From positions 1 through 35,379 of the forward strand of contig CAJYVI010000139.1 in the NCBI GenBank assembly GCA_913778145.1: a stretch of 35,379 nt of DNA. The letters are read 5' to 3'. Position 1 is the first letter of the stretch, and every line of letters begins with the position of its first letter. Below are positions 17,950-26,135 of this stretch, one piece after another. A program made the position numbers and the translations under genes. Below the pieces are notes generated by a model. The model saw only the letters and a program-made list of their open reading frames with translations. It was not told where the DNA came from and made no database searches. Source of the DNA: an uncultured Pseudocitrobacter sp. Lineage in GTDB: Bacteria > Pseudomonadota > Gammaproteobacteria > Enterobacterales > Enterobacteriaceae.

Positions 17950-17965
17950 TGTGATCGCTTTCACG
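17950..17965. promoter_or_regulatory. CRP site upstream of glnA
   Basis: TGTGA-TCGCTT-TCACG differs from the CRP consensus TGTGA-N6-TCACA at one base. It lies upstream of the NtrC sites, where CRP activates the sigma-70 promoter glnAp1 in E. coli. Confidence 0.7.
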
Positions 17966-17994
17966 GAGCGAAAAAAGGGCACCTTAACGCAAAT

Positions 17995-18084
17995 TGCACC
18001 AATATGGTGCTCTATGTTCACATACAAGCACTATACTGGTGCAATGACACCATCGTGGTGCAGCCCTTTTGCACTATGATGCGC
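17995..18084. promoter_or_regulatory. NtrC (NRI) binding site cluster of glnA
   Basis: TGCACCAATATGGTGC (17995-18010) and AGCACTATACTGGTGC (18027-18042) are the two strong NtrC enhancer sites, 32 bp apart. The second covers the glnAp1 -10, explaining repression of glnAp1 by NtrC. Weaker dyads follow at 18045-18062 (CACCATCGTGGTGCA) and 18070-18084. Phosphorylated NtrC bound here activates glnAp2 at a distance. Confidence 0.9.
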
Positions 18085-18115
18085 ATCATACCGCCTTTTG
18101 GGGGTAATTTAAAAG

Positions 18116-18133
18116 TTGGCACAGATTTCGCTT
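18116..18133 (+). promoter_or_regulatory. Sigma-54 promoter glnAp2
   Basis: TTGGCAC and TTCGCTT place the invariant GG (18118-18119) and GC (18130-18131) exactly 10 bases apart, the -24/-12 signature of an RpoN promoter. Transcription should begin about 12 bp downstream, near 18143, giving a leader of about 80 nt before the glnA ATG. Confidence 0.93.
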
Positions 18134-18223
18134 TGTATATTTCAGGGCAACAACGCCACTTTTAAGAAGTGTTTGAAGACCTCGTTACCACGACGACAAT
18201 GACAAATCCGGGAGATGTAAAGT

Positions 18224-19633
18224 ATGTCCGCTGAACACGTTTTGACGATGCTGAATGAGCACGAAGTGAAGTTTGTCGATCTGCGCTTCACCGATACCAA
18301 AGGTAAAGAACAGCACGTCACTATCCCTTCCCATCAGGTTAATGCCGAATTCTTTGAAGAAGGCAAAATGTTTGACGGCTCCTCTATCGGCGGCTGGAAA
18401 GGCATTAACGAATCTGACATGGTTCTGATGCCGGACGCATCTACCGCACTCATTGACCCGTTCTACGAAGAACCTACACTTATCATCCGCTGCGATATCC
18501 TGGAACCCGGTACCCTGCAGGGCTATGACCGTGACCCGCGCTCCATCGCAAAACGCGCTGAAGAATACCTGCGTTCTACTGGCATCGCCGACACCGTACT
18601 GTTCGGGCCAGAGCCAGAATTCTTCCTGTTTGACGACATCCGCTTCGGCGCATCCATTTCCGGTTCTCACGTGGCTATCGACGATATCGAAGGCGCGTGG
18701 AACTCTTCCACCAAATACGAAGGTGGTAACAAAGGTCACCGTCCGGGCGTGAAAGGCGGTTACTTCCCGGTTCCGCCGGTCGATTCCTCCCAGGACATCC
18801 GTTCTACTATGTGTATGATCATGGAAGAAATGGGCCTGGTTGTTGAAGCTCACCACCACGAAGTGGCTACTGCGGGCCAGAACGAAATCGCGACCCGCTT
18901 CAACACCATGACCAAAAAAGCGGACGAAATTCAGATCTACAAATATGTCGTTCACAACGTTGCGCACCGTTTCGGTAAAACCGCGACCTTCATGCCAAAA
19001 CCGATGTTTGGCGATAACGGTTCCGGTATGCACTGCCACATGTCTCTGTCCAAGAACGGCGTAAACCTGTTCTCTGGCGACAAATACGCGGGTCTGTCTG
19101 AGCAGGCGCTGCACTACATCGGCGGTGTTATCAAACACGCAAAAGCAATCAACGCCCTGGCGAACCCGACCACCAACTCCTACAAGCGTTTGGTCCCGGG
19201 TTACGAAGCACCGGTTATGCTGGCTTACTCTGCCCGTAACCGTTCTGCCTCCATCCGTATTCCGGTTGTTACTAGCCCGAAAGCGCGTCGTATCGAAGTG
19301 CGCTTCCCGGACCCGGCAGCTAACCCGTACCTGTGCTTCGCAGCACTGCTGATGGCTGGCCTTGACGGCATCAAGAACAAAATCCATCCGGGCGAAGCGA
19401 TGGACAAAAACCTGTATGACCTGCCGCCGGAAGAAGCGAAAGAGATCCCGCAGGTTGCAGGTTCTCTGGAAGAAGCACTGAAAGAACTGGATCTGGACCG
19501 CGAGTTCCTGAAAGCCGGTGGTGTGTTCACTGACGAATCCATCGATGCTTACATCGCGCTGCGCCGCGAAGAAGATGACCGTGTGCGCATGACTCCGCAC
19601 CCGGTAGAGTTCGAGCTGTACTACAGCGTTTAA
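18224..19633 (+). CDS. glnA: Glutamine synthetase, type I
   Basis: GlnA condenses glutamate and ammonia to glutamine with ATP, as a cytoplasmic dodecamer. At 469 aa it equals the E. coli enzyme. Visible signatures are [17 protein letters not shown] (about 49-65), the metal and substrate motifs [15 protein letters not shown] and [13 protein letters not shown], and NLYDLPPEE, whose tyrosine near residue 398 is the GlnE adenylylation site. A GGGAG ribosome binding site precedes the ATG. It is the first gene of glnALG and is followed by the GlnZ 3'UTR region and a terminator that partly insulates glnLG. Confidence 0.99.
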   Translation: MSAEHVLTMLNEHEVKFVDLRFTDTKGKEQHVTIPSHQVNAEFFEEGKMFDGSSIGGWKGINESDMVLMPDASTALIDPFYEEPTLIIRCDILEPGTLQGYDRDPRSIAKRAEEYLRSTGIADTVLFGPEPEFFLFDDIRFGASISGSHVAIDDIEGAWNSSTKYEGGNKGHRPGVKGGYFPVPPVDSSQDIRSTMCMIMEEMGLVVEAHHHEVATAGQNEIATRFNTMTKKADEIQIYKYVVHNVAHRFGKTATFMPKPMFGDNGSGMHCHMSLSKNGVNLFSGDKYAGLSEQALHYIGGVIKHAKAINALANPTTNSYKRLVPGYEAPVMLAYSARNRSASIRIPVVTSPKARRIEVRFPDPAANPYLCFAALLMAGLDGIKNKIHPGEAMDKNLYDLPPEEAKEIPQVAGSLEEALKELDLDREFLKAGGVFTDESIDAYIALRREEDDRVRMTPHPVEFELYYSV

Positions 19634-19741
19634 TTTAAGTTAGTCATTCTCCGCCCACTTCTTGTCGCCGCCTGGCGGCAAGAACAAGCTGAGTAAGTTG
19701 TTGCCGTGGAACGTTTAGCCCATCTCTGGATGGGCTTTTTT
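19634..19741 (+). ncRNA. glnZ: GlnZ, glnA 3'UTR-derived small RNA (approximate ends)
   Basis: In E. coli and Salmonella the glnA 3'UTR is processed by RNase E to the Hfq-binding sRNA GlnZ, which links nitrogen status to central carbon metabolism. The homologous position here has a leading hairpin (CTTGTCGCC/GGCGGCAAG) and ends at the intrinsic terminator. The 5' end is a guess at the glnA stop; the real processing site may be slightly inside the coding region. Confidence 0.55.
19717..19741 (+). terminator. Intrinsic terminator after glnA
   Basis: AGCCCATC and GATGGGCT (19717-19724 and 19729-19736) with loop TCTG are followed by TTTTT. It ends glnA mRNA and GlnZ, with read-through supplying glnL and glnG. 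Confidence 0.92.
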
Positions 19742-19786
19742 CTCCACAAAAACGCGTAGTTAGCGCCTTTTTCCCGTCCATCCAGC

Positions 19787-19808
19787 TATAATGCACTAAA
19801 ACAGTGCA
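19787..19808 (+). promoter_or_regulatory. glnL promoter -10 with overlapping NtrC operator
   Basis: TATAAT at 19787-19792 is the -10 of glnLp. TGCACT-AAAAC-AGTGCA (19792-19808), a perfect dyad, overlaps its last base and covers the transcript start. In E. coli NtrC represses glnLp from the equivalent site, holding glnLG at a low level in nitrogen excess. The -35 is weak. Confidence 0.85.
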
Positions 19809-19826
19809 ATCTAAGGAGACTGCTAA

Positions 19827-20876
19827 ATGGCAACCGGCGCGCTGCCCGATGCTGGGCAGATCCTCAATTCTTTAATTAATAGCATTCTGTTGGTCGATGA
19901 CGACCTGGCGGTGCATTACGCCAACCCGGCAGCGCAGCAGCTGCTGGCGCAAAGCTCGCGAAAACTGTTCGGTACGCCGTTACCGGAACTGCTGAGCTAT
20001 TTCTCGCTGAATATCGGTTTGATGCAGGAGAGCCTGCAAACGGGCCAGGGCTTCACGGATAACGAAGTGACGCTGGTGATCGACGGACGCTCGCATATCC
20101 TCTCTCTGACGGCCCAGCGGCTGCCTGACGGCTTTATTTTGCTGGAGATGGCCCCGATGGATAACCAACGTCGTCTGAGCCAGGAGCAGCTACAGCACGC
20201 CCAGCAGATTGCGGCACGTGATTTGGTGCGTGGCTTAGCCCATGAGATTAAAAACCCGCTCGGTGGCTTACGCGGCGCCGCACAGCTGTTAAGCAGAGCG
20301 CTGCCCGACCCATCGCTCACCGAATACACCAAAATGATCATTGAGCAGGCCGACCGCCTGCGCAACCTGGTCGACCGCCTGCTGGGGCCGCAACAGCCGG
20401 GCATGCACGTGACTGAAAGTATTCATAAAGTGGCCGAACGCGTCTTTTCGCTGGTGTCGATGGAACTGCCAGATAACGTGCGGCTGGTGCGTGATTACGA
20501 TCCGAGTTTGCCGGAGTTACCGCACGATCCCGACCAGATTGAGCAAGTTTTACTGAATATTGTTCGCAATGCGTTGCAGGCGTTAGGGTCAGAAGGCGGC
20601 GAAATCATTCTGCGCACGCGCACCGCGTTCCAGTTAACGCTGCACGGCGAGCGCTATCGCCTGGCGGCACGCATTGACGTTGAAGATAACGGGCCGGGCA
20701 TTCCGTCCCATTTACAGGATACGCTGTTCTATCCGATGGTGAGCGGCCGCGAAGGCGGCACCGGGCTGGGTTTATCCATCGCCCGCAGCCTGATCGATCA
20801 GCATTCCGGCAAAATTGAATTTACCAGTTGGCCAGGCCATACCGAGTTCTCGGTTTACCTGCCAATTCGAAAATAA
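19827..20876 (+). CDS. glnL: Nitrogen sensor histidine kinase/phosphatase NtrB (NRII)
   Basis: NtrB phosphorylates NtrC under nitrogen limitation and, with PII protein, dephosphorylates it in excess. It is 349 aa as in E. coli. A PAS domain (about 10-115) is followed by the dimerisation/phosphoacceptor region with His139 in [12 protein letters not shown]. The ATPase domain has the N box ([12 protein letters not shown]), the G1 box (VEDNGPGIP) and the G2 box ([14 protein letters not shown]). No membrane segment is present, so it is cytosolic. AAGGAG precedes the ATG. glnG follows 9 bp downstream. Confidence 0.98.
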   Translation: MATGALPDAGQILNSLINSILLVDDDLAVHYANPAAQQLLAQSSRKLFGTPLPELLSYFSLNIGLMQESLQTGQGFTDNEVTLVIDGRSHILSLTAQRLPDGFILLEMAPMDNQRRLSQEQLQHAQQIAARDLVRGLAHEIKNPLGGLRGAAQLLSRALPDPSLTEYTKMIIEQADRLRNLVDRLLGPQQPGMHVTESIHKVAERVFSLVSMELPDNVRLVRDYDPSLPELPHDPDQIEQVLLNIVRNALQALGSEGGEIILRTRTAFQLTLHGERYRLAARIDVEDNGPGIPSHLQDTLFYPMVSGREGGTGLGLSIARSLIDQHSGKIEFTSWPGHTEFSVYLPIRK

Positions 20877-20885
20877 GGTGTGTTT

Positions 20886-22295
20886 ATGCAACGAGGGATA
20901 GTCTGGGTCGTAGATGACGATAGCTCCATCCGTTGGGTGCTTGAACGCGCACTCACCGGGGCGGGCTTAAGCTGTACCACATTTGAAAGCGGCAACGAGG
21001 TGCTTGACGCGCTCACCACCAAAACGCCGGACGTGCTGCTGTCGGATATCCGTATGCCGGGCATGGACGGCCTTGCGCTGCTCAAACAGATTAAACAGCG
21101 TCATCCGATGCTTCCGGTCATCATAATGACCGCCCATTCGGATCTGGACGCGGCGGTCAGCGCTTATCAACAAGGCGCATTTGATTACCTGCCCAAACCG
21201 TTCGATATCGATGAGGCAGTGGCGCTGGTTGAACGCGCCATCAGCCACTATCAGGAACAGCAGCAGCCGCGCGACGTGCCCGCGTTCGGACCTACTGCCG
21301 ATATTATCGGCGAAGCGCCGGCGATGCAGGACGTCTTTCGTATTATCGGGCGACTCTCCCGGTCATCAATAAGCGTGCTGATTAACGGCGAATCCGGTAC
21401 CGGTAAAGAGCTCGTCGCGCATGCGCTGCATCGCCACAGCCCGCGCGCGAAGGCGCCGTTCATCGCCCTGAACATGGCGGCGATACCGAAAGATTTGATT
21501 GAATCCGAACTCTTTGGCCACGAGAAAGGCGCGTTCACCGGTGCGAATACCGTACGTCAGGGGCGTTTTGAGCAGGCGGACGGCGGCACGCTGTTTCTCG
21601 ATGAAATTGGCGACATGCCGAACGATGTGCAGACCCGTTTGCTGCGCGTGCTGGCCGATGGTCAATTTTACCGCGTCGGCGGCTATGCGCCGGTAAAAGT
21701 GGATGTGCGTATCATCGCGGCGACCCACCAGAATCTGGAGCTGCGCGTTCAGGAGGGGAAATTCCGTGAGGATTTATTCCACCGCCTGAACGTGATCCGC
21801 GTACATCTGCCGCCGCTGCGTGAGCGTCGCGAGGATATTCCGCGTTTGGCGCGCCACTTCCTGCAAATTGCCGCGCGCGAACTCGGCGTAGAAGTGAAAC
21901 TACTGCACCCGGAAACCGAAGCGGCGCTAACGCGTCTGGCGTGGCCTGGCAACGTGCGCCAGCTGGAAAACACCTGCCGCTGGCTGACGGTGATGGCCGC
22001 AGGCCAGGAAGTGTTGATTCAGGATCTGCCGAGCGAACTGTTCGAAACCACCGTTCCGGATGGTTCGACCCACACGCAGCCAGATAACTGGGCAACGCTG
22101 CTGGCGCAGTGGGCCGATCGCGCGCTGCGTTCCGGTCATCAAAACCTGTTATCAGAAGCGCAGCCGGAAATGGAGCGTACACTGCTGACAACCGCGCTAC
22201 GTCATACTCAGGGGCATAAACAGGAAGCCGCACGGCTGCTGGGTTGGGGGCGTAATACCCTAACGCGCAAGCTGAAAGAGTTGGGGATGGAGTAG
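20886..22295 (+). CDS. glnG: Sigma-54-dependent response regulator NtrC (NRI)
   Basis: NtrC activates RpoN promoters such as glnAp2. From the ATG at 20886 it has 469 aa, the E. coli length; an in-frame GTG at 20880 would add two residues, but AAGGTG at 20875-20880 fits as the ribosome binding site for the ATG. The receiver domain has Asp54 ([12 protein letters not shown]). The AAA+ domain has GESGTGKE (Walker A), [13 protein letters not shown] (GAFTGA sigma-54 contact) and [13 protein letters not shown] (Walker B). The C-terminus ends in a Fis-type helix-turn-helix ([22 protein letters not shown]). Its targets include the sites at 17995-18084 and 19792-19808. Confidence 0.98.
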   Translation: MQRGIVWVVDDDSSIRWVLERALTGAGLSCTTFESGNEVLDALTTKTPDVLLSDIRMPGMDGLALLKQIKQRHPMLPVIIMTAHSDLDAAVSAYQQGAFDYLPKPFDIDEAVALVERAISHYQEQQQPRDVPAFGPTADIIGEAPAMQDVFRIIGRLSRSSISVLINGESGTGKELVAHALHRHSPRAKAPFIALNMAAIPKDLIESELFGHEKGAFTGANTVRQGRFEQADGGTLFLDEIGDMPNDVQTRLLRVLADGQFYRVGGYAPVKVDVRIIAATHQNLELRVQEGKFREDLFHRLNVIRVHLPPLRERREDIPRLARHFLQIAARELGVEVKLLHPETEAALTRLAWPGNVRQLENTCRWLTVMAAGQEVLIQDLPSELFETTVPDGSTHTQPDNWATLLAQWADRALRSGHQNLLSEAQPEMERTLLTTALRHTQGHKQEAARLLGWGRNTLTRKLKELGME

Positions 22296-22301
22296 CACAG
22301 C

Positions 22302-22386
22302 GTTGCGCCGGATGGCGCTTCGCTTATCCGGCCTACAAACAACGAGGCGTTGTAGGTCCGGTAAGCGCCAGCGCCACCGGGCAATG
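22302..22386. repeat. REP/BIME element between glnG and hemN
   Basis: Two REP sequences face each other in the glnG-hemN convergent gap: GCGCCGGATGGCGCTTCGCTTATCCGGCCTACAA-type at about 22304-22338, and its inverted partner (TTGTAGGTCCGGTAAGCGCCAGCGCCACCGGGCAA-type) at about 22350-22384. Each can form the typical REP hairpin. It fills the gap and probably stabilises both mRNA 3' ends; no separate T-tract terminator is seen. Confidence 0.9.
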
Positions 22387-22388
22387 AC

Positions 22389-23762
22389 TTAAATCACGCG
22401 TGAGAACTGCTGCATCCGCGCTTTCTGGCGCAGATAGGCATCGAAGCACATGCAGATATTACGAATCAACAGACGACCTTTTGGCGTCACCTGAATCCCC
22501 TTTTCATCCACATCCACCAGCCCATCTTTCGCCAGCGGCGCCAGCAGTTTTAAATCTTCTGCAAAATAGTCAGCAAAATTCAGATCCCACTGCTGTTCAA
22601 CAGCGGCGTAATCCAGACGGAAGTTACAAATCAGCGCCTTAATCACATCACGACGAATGCAGTCATCGCGCGTTAAGGCAATGCCGCGCCACAGCGCATC
22701 GCCGCGCTCATCAACCTGCTGATAGTAGAGTTTCAGCTCTTTTTGGTTCTGCGCGTAGCAGTCGCCAATCATGCTGATCGCCGACACACCCATGCCGAGA
22801 AGGTCGGTATCACCCTGCGTGGTGTAGCCCTGGAAGTTACGATGCAGTACGCCTTCACGCTGAGCCACGGCCAGCTCGTTATCCGGGCGGGCGAAGTGAT
22901 CCATACCGATAAACTGGTAACCGGCGTCGGTGAGCGACGAGATGGTTTCCTGAAGGATATCCAGCTTCTGCTGGGCGGAAGGTAAATCGGCATCTTTAAT
23001 TTTACGCTGCGCGGCAAACAGGGTTGGCAGATGCGCGTAGTTGAAAACGCTCAGGCGATCCGGGTTCAGCTCCGCTACGCGTTTAAGCGTAAAGGCGAAA
23101 CTTTCCGGCGTCTGCTTCGGCAGGCCGTAAATCAGGTCAATGTTGGTTGAGGTAAAACCAATCTCGCGTGCGTGATTCAGCAACGCGAAGATAAATTCTT
23201 CATCCTGTTCCCGATTTACCAGACGCTGAACCTCTTTGTTGAAGTCCTGTACGCCCATGCTCAGGCGGTTAAAGCCTTCGGCACGCAGATGGTCGATAAC
23301 GTCCAGCTCGATTTCGCGCGGGTCGACTTCAATGGAGATTTCAGCATCAGCGGTGAAATTGAAATTTTCACGCAGCAGGTTCATCAGGCGGCTGATTTGC
23401 GCCTTGTTCAGATAGGTTGGCGTACCGCCGCCCCAGTGTAACTGGGTAACATGGCGCTCAGTGAACAATGGTGCGCGGTGGCGAATTTCCTGCTCAAGCG
23501 CATCGAGGTACTGATCAGCTTTATGCTGCTGGCGAGTGACAATTTTATTGCAACCGCAGAAATAGCAGAGCTTATGGCAGAATGGGATGTGTACGTACAG
23601 CGACAGCGGCCGCTCGGGATAACGTGCAACCGCATTCAGAAACTCGCTTTCGCCGAACGCGTCAGAAAACTCCAGCGCGGTGGGATACGAAGTGTAACGT
23701 GGCCCGGAATAGTTATATTTCTGGATCAGGGCCAGATCCCAGTCGATTAACTGCACAGACAT
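22389..23762 (-). CDS. hemN: Oxygen-independent coproporphyrinogen III dehydrogenase
   Basis: HemN is a radical SAM enzyme that decarboxylates coproporphyrinogen III to protoporphyrinogen IX in anaerobic haem synthesis. The 457-aa length equals E. coli. Cys62, Cys66 and Cys69 (HIPFCHKLCYFCGCN) bind the 4Fe-4S cluster, followed by the glycine-rich LHWGGGTPTYL segment that binds SAM. It converges with glnG across the BIME. An AAGGAG site precedes the ATG at 23762. Upstream lie a possible 47-aa peptide gene on the same strand and an ERIC element. Confidence 0.98.
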   Translation of the reverse strand: MSVQLIDWDLALIQKYNYSGPRYTSYPTALEFSDAFGESEFLNAVARYPERPLSLYVHIPFCHKLCYFCGCNKIVTRQQHKADQYLDALEQEIRHRAPLFTERHVTQLHWGGGTPTYLNKAQISRLMNLLRENFNFTADAEISIEVDPREIELDVIDHLRAEGFNRLSMGVQDFNKEVQRLVNREQDEEFIFALLNHAREIGFTSTNIDLIYGLPKQTPESFAFTLKRVAELNPDRLSVFNYAHLPTLFAAQRKIKDADLPSAQQKLDILQETISSLTDAGYQFIGMDHFARPDNELAVAQREGVLHRNFQGYTTQGDTDLLGMGVSAISMIGDCYAQNQKELKLYYQQVDERGDALWRGIALTRDDCIRRDVIKALICNFRLDYAAVEQQWDLNFADYFAEDLKLLAPLAKDGLVDVDEKGIQVTPKGRLLIRNICMCFDAYLRQKARMQQFSRVI

Positions 23763-23785
23763 GCTTACTCCTTCCAGTGACGTCG

Positions 23786-23929
23786 CTAACGACGACGGCG
23801 TGCCGGCCTGGCCCCATGTTGAGCCATTAGCCGGTTGCGCAGCCGTTTTTGACGCCGCGACAACCGTTGTAGTTTAACGAATAACCACACCAGATAACAT
23901 ATAACCAGAAGGGTTATACACGTCACCAT
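23786..23929 (-). CDS. Putative 47-aa single-span membrane peptide with Arg-rich tail
   Basis: From the ATG at 23929-23927 an open frame runs 47 codons to a TAG at 23788-23786, ending 23 bp before hemN on the same strand. Residues 4-18 (CITLLVICYLVWLFV) form one hydrophobic helix. Residues 19-47 are strongly basic, with repeated Arg (QRLSRRQKRLRNRL, then ARPARRRR). AGAGG lies about 8 nt upstream of the ATG. The ribosome binding site and first five codons fall inside the ERIC element, so the start may be recent. It is too short for standard gene calling. E. coli has a small protein gene, yshB, in the broad neighbourhood, but I cannot show homology. Expression is unproven. Confidence 0.4.
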   Translation of the reverse strand: MVTCITLLVICYLVWLFVKLQRLSRRQKRLRNRLMAQHGARPARRRR

Positions 23930-24041
23930 TCACATTGCCTCTGTTTTGGCTGCGCTCTTTCGCCCCAGTCACGTACTTTTGTACGCTCCTGGGGACTCAC
24001 TCGCTTGCCGCCTGGACGCACTGTGAATGCTTATGTGTATA
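23915..24041. repeat. ERIC element (enterobacterial repetitive intergenic consensus)
   Basis: The central part matches the ERIC consensus: CGCCCCAGTCACGTACTT and GTACGCTCCTGGGGACTCAC correspond to the two standard ERIC primer sites. Imperfect inverted ends run outwards through ATTCACA/TGTGAAT to TATACAC (23915-23921) and GTGTATA (24035-24041), giving 127 bp, the canonical length. ERICs are thought to be non-autonomous mobile elements and fold into long hairpins when transcribed. Confidence 0.92.
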
Positions 24042-24075
24042 TAAGCAGGACCGGGAAACCGACTGCATGCAAACG

Positions 24076-24582
24076 TTAGTTTCCACCCTTAAGCAGACGC
24101 ATCATGTCTTCCTTGCCTTCGTCTTCCTCTTCTTCTTCGTCATCGTCGTAGGAGAGGCCGAGCTGCTGCATCAGTTCGTCGATACGATCCAGTTTGGCAT
24201 CGACCCAGCTTTGCTCTTCGGCATTCAGTTTTCCGCCTTCTTCCAGGCGTTCCAGCAGCGCATCCAAACGCTCATCCGTTTCTAACTGCTCCAGCTCAGC
24301 CTGCGGTGAAAGCATAGGTTTCTCGCTTTTTGGTTTTTGCTGACGAGGGGGTGTCTGCGCAGCGGTAACGCCCAGCTGAACAGGTTTTTTACTGCCAATA
24401 CGGGGATCTTTTTCCTGACCTTTTTGGCCCGTGCGACCTGACTCACCGCCGCCATTTGCACGGCTGCCCGGCGTATGGCCACGATGCTTCTTCTGGCGCT
24501 TACGGTCGCGCGCTTCCTGGTCCAGTTCTTCGCGGGTTTTGCGGCGCGTTTTGGCACGCGGTGCAGATGTTGGTTTTTTCAT
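24076..24582 (-). CDS. yihI: Der GTPase-activating protein YihI
   Basis: YihI stimulates the GTPase activity of Der (EngA) and so modulates 50S ribosome assembly. It is 168 aa against 169 in E. coli. The N-terminal third is basic and low complexity ([25 protein letters not shown]). The second half holds the conserved [29 protein letters not shown] and an acidic tail ([20 protein letters not shown]). Its upstream region contains the CsrC sRNA terminator, on the same strand. Confidence 0.95.
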   Translation of the reverse strand: MKKPTSAPRAKTRRKTREELDQEARDRKRQKKHRGHTPGSRANGGGESGRTGQKGQEKDPRIGSKKPVQLGVTAAQTPPRQQKPKSEKPMLSPQAELEQLETDERLDALLERLEEGGKLNAEEQSWVDAKLDRIDELMQQLGLSYDDDEEEEEDEGKEDMMRLLKGGN

Positions 24583-24648
24583 GGTGTCGTCTTATAGCCG
24601 TTTTATTCAGTATAGAATTGAGGCGGAATCTAGCAGAATACCAACAAA

Positions 24649-24682
24649 GAAAAAAGGCGACAGAGTAATCTGTCGCCTTTTT
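24649..24682 (-). terminator. Intrinsic terminator of csrC
   Basis: AAGGCGACAGA and TCTGTCGCCTT (loop GTAA or TTAC) form a long stem at about 24654-24679. On the minus strand it is followed by TTTTTTCTTT. Confidence 0.92.
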
Positions 24683-24890
24683 CTTGACTCTCCACCCTTA
24701 ACGGGCGCTACATTCCATGTTAGCTATCGACACACCCTGTCTTTCCTTTAGCCTGGAACAATCCCTGTACGATTCCATTTCCTTTATCTACGTCTCCGGA
24801 CGTTTGTCATCCTGACAATCCTAAGTCTTCGCCTCCTGGCGCTCCTGACCCTCATCCTGAGTTAGAAATCCTTCCGGCGTCCTCGCCAAT
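24649..24890 (-). ncRNA. csrC: CsrC small RNA (CsrA-sequestering)
   Basis: The minus strand matches E. coli CsrC over most of its length, between yihI and yihA as in E. coli. It begins ATTGGCGAGGACGCC and includes CAGGATGAGGGTCAGGAG and ACAAACGTCCGGAGACG. About 15 GGA motifs are spread along 240 nt, several in hairpin loops such as CGTCCGGAGACG. CsrC binds several copies of CsrA and relieves its repression of glycogen and stress genes, acting with CsrB. The ends are inferred from E. coli and the terminator, so they may be off by a few bases. Confidence 0.93.
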
Positions 24891-25061
24891 GAGTGATACT
24901 TTACCTTGTTGAGCTAAACTAACAAGCAACGAAACGGCACATAAATATAAAATCAGAGTTTTCCTCAACATTAACTCTATGATTTATCTATTTTTACCGA
25001 TTTTTTCATCTCAAATTTCTCTGAAATTTCGCATAGGGTTTATGGGCGATATCTCACAAAC

Positions 25062-25080
25062 TGTAGGGGTTTTGCTTACA
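25062..25080. promoter_or_regulatory. Candidate UvrY (SirA/GacA) box upstream of csrC
   Basis: TGTAGG-N7-CTTACA resembles the UvrY inverted repeat TGTAAG-N6-CTTACA, with one mismatch and one extra spacer base. It lies about 170-190 bp upstream of the csrC start, a distance similar to that of the UvrY site in the csrB family. It is equally just upstream of the yihA promoter (TATAAT at 25127-25132). Confidence 0.45.
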
Positions 25081-25167
25081 TCATGTAGACTCGCTGAGGA
25101 AAATCAGCCTTTTTTTACCGATCGGGTATAATCGCCAGCATTGCCTGATTCAACGGAGACGACCGTT

Positions 25168-25803
25168 TTGACTAACTGGAATTACCAACTGACGCACTTT
25201 GTGACCAGCGCGCCAGATATCCGCCATTTACCTTCCGATACCGGAATCGAAGTGGCATTTGCAGGCCGCTCCAACGCCGGGAAGTCCAGCGCCCTGAATA
25301 CGCTGACCAACCAAAAAAGTCTGGCCCGTACGTCAAAGACGCCTGGCCGTACGCAGCTGATTAACCTATTTGAAGTGGCTGACGGTAAACGTCTGGTCGA
25401 CTTACCGGGCTACGGTTACGCTGAAGTGCCGGAAGAGATGAAAATCAAATGGCAGCGTGCGCTGGGTGAATACCTGGAAAAACGCCTGTGCCTGAAAGGG
25501 ATTGTTATCCTGATGGACATCCGCCATCCGCTGAAAGATCTCGATCAACAGATGATTCAGTGGGCCGTAGACAGTGAAATTGAAGTGCTGGTATTGCTGA
25601 CCAAAGCCGATAAGCTCGCCAGCGGTGCGCGTAAAGCGCAGGTTAATATGGTGCGCGAAGCCGTGCTGGCCTTTAACGGTGACGTGCAGGTTGAAGCGTT
25701 TTCATCGCTGAAAAAACAGGGTGTAGATAAGCTGCGTCAGAAGCTGGACACCTGGTTTAATGAGATTCCGCCAGAAGTGGCGGCTGAAGAAGCCGAAGAG
25801 TAA
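25168..25803 (+). CDS. yihA: Ribosome biogenesis GTP-binding protein YihA/YsxC (EngB)
   Basis: This is an essential small GTPase for ribosome assembly and cell division. The G motifs are GRSNAGKSS (P-loop, about 33-41), SKTPGRTQ (switch I), DLPGYGY (G3) and LLTKADKL (G4). The TTG at 25168 is chosen: it gives 211 aa (E. coli 210) beginning [12 protein letters not shown] in the E. coli register, and GGAG lies 9 nt upstream. A longer in-frame start at 25141 lies beyond this ribosome binding site. A TATAAT -10 at 25127-25132 places the transcript start just ahead. A hairpin terminator follows. Confidence 0.96.
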   Translation: MTNWNYQLTHFVTSAPDIRHLPSDTGIEVAFAGRSNAGKSSALNTLTNQKSLARTSKTPGRTQLINLFEVADGKRLVDLPGYGYAEVPEEMKIKWQRALGEYLEKRLCLKGIVILMDIRHPLKDLDQQMIQWAVDSEIEVLVLLTKADKLASGARKAQVNMVREAVLAFNGDVQVEAFSSLKKQGVDKLRQKLDTWFNEIPPEVAAEEAEE

Positions 25804-25846
25804 TCGTTTTGCCGTCGGGCGCGGTGCCCGACCCGGATTTCACGCA

Positions 25847-25870
25847 AAGCTGCCATTCGGCGGCTTTTCT
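25847..25870 (+). terminator. Terminator of yihA
   Basis: AAGCTGCC and GGCGGCTT form a stem (one T-G pair) with loop ATTC, followed by TTCTTTC. It ends the yihA transcript before the spf gene on the opposite strand. Confidence 0.75.
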
Positions 25871-25879
25871 TTCGCCCAA

Positions 25880-25988
25880 TAAAAAACGCCCCGGTCATTA
25901 CTGACCGGGGCGGCTAAAATATTCAGCCAAATCCGATTACGTGAAGTAAAAGGTCTGAAAGATAGAACATCTTACCTCTGTACCCTAC
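25880..25988 (-). ncRNA. spf: Spot 42 small RNA
   Basis: The minus strand from 25988 begins GTAGGGTACAGAGGTAAGATG and ends in a GC-rich terminator hairpin (CGCCCCGGTCAGTAATGACCGGGGCG) with T6. The 109-nt length and sequence match E. coli Spot 42 almost exactly; paired changes keep the terminator stem. Spot 42 is an Hfq-dependent sRNA that represses galK and many catabolic genes when glucose is present, and is itself repressed by cAMP-CRP. A TGTGA half-site lies upstream at about 26020. It sits directly downstream of polA, as in E. coli. Confidence 0.96.
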
Positions 25989-26135
25989 GCGACTAACTCT
26001 ACTCTTTTTTTTTGGTCACAGAAAGCACTTTTTGTAGTTTTTTTTCACTCATTACATAGCGAATTCTAATGTTCATCACAAAACGCTATAAGTTATGTTG
26101 CTTACTTACCAAAAAAGCGCTTGGTCGCCGAAAGC

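Larger units (their letters stand above)
17844..18223. promoter_or_regulatory. Divergent typA/glnA regulatory region
   Basis: This 380-bp region holds no gene. It contains the typA promoter (TACAAT on the minus strand at 17881-17876), the CRP site, several NtrC sites, the glnAp1 -10 element TATACT (18032-18037, inside an NtrC site) and the sigma-54 promoter glnAp2. The arrangement is the same as in E. coli glnA. Confidence 0.85.
23763..24075. other. hemN-yihI intergenic region
   Basis: The 313-bp gap carries a 127-bp ERIC element (23915-24041) and a possible 47-codon gene (23929-23786). The remainder, 24042-24075, holds nothing recognisable. The hemN promoter must lie in or upstream of this stretch, or within the ERIC-containing transcript from yihI. 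Confidence 0.7.
25804..26135. other. yihA-polA convergent gap
   Basis: This 332-bp gap carries the yihA terminator and the spf (Spot 42) gene. The AT-rich stretch 25989-26135 holds the spf promoter and the polA 3' end region, with no further gene. A further hairpin GTCGGGC/GCCCGAC lies at 25814-25832. Confidence 0.8.

Noticed and set aside
18185..19600. Open frame of 471 codons antisense to glnA
   Set aside because: It mirrors a highly conserved, strongly codon-biased gene; such shadows are common opposite glnA, and it has no family motif, ribosome binding site or promoter.
23935..24285. 116-codon plus-strand frame upstream of and antisense to yihI
   Set aside because: It is made from the ERIC element and the antisense of yihI's acidic tail (poly-Phe/Leu); no ribosome binding site or family resemblance.
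24649..25060. A small protein gene in the yihI-yihA gap
   Set aside because: The conserved sequence is the GGA-rich CsrC RNA; frames across it are short or lack start signals.
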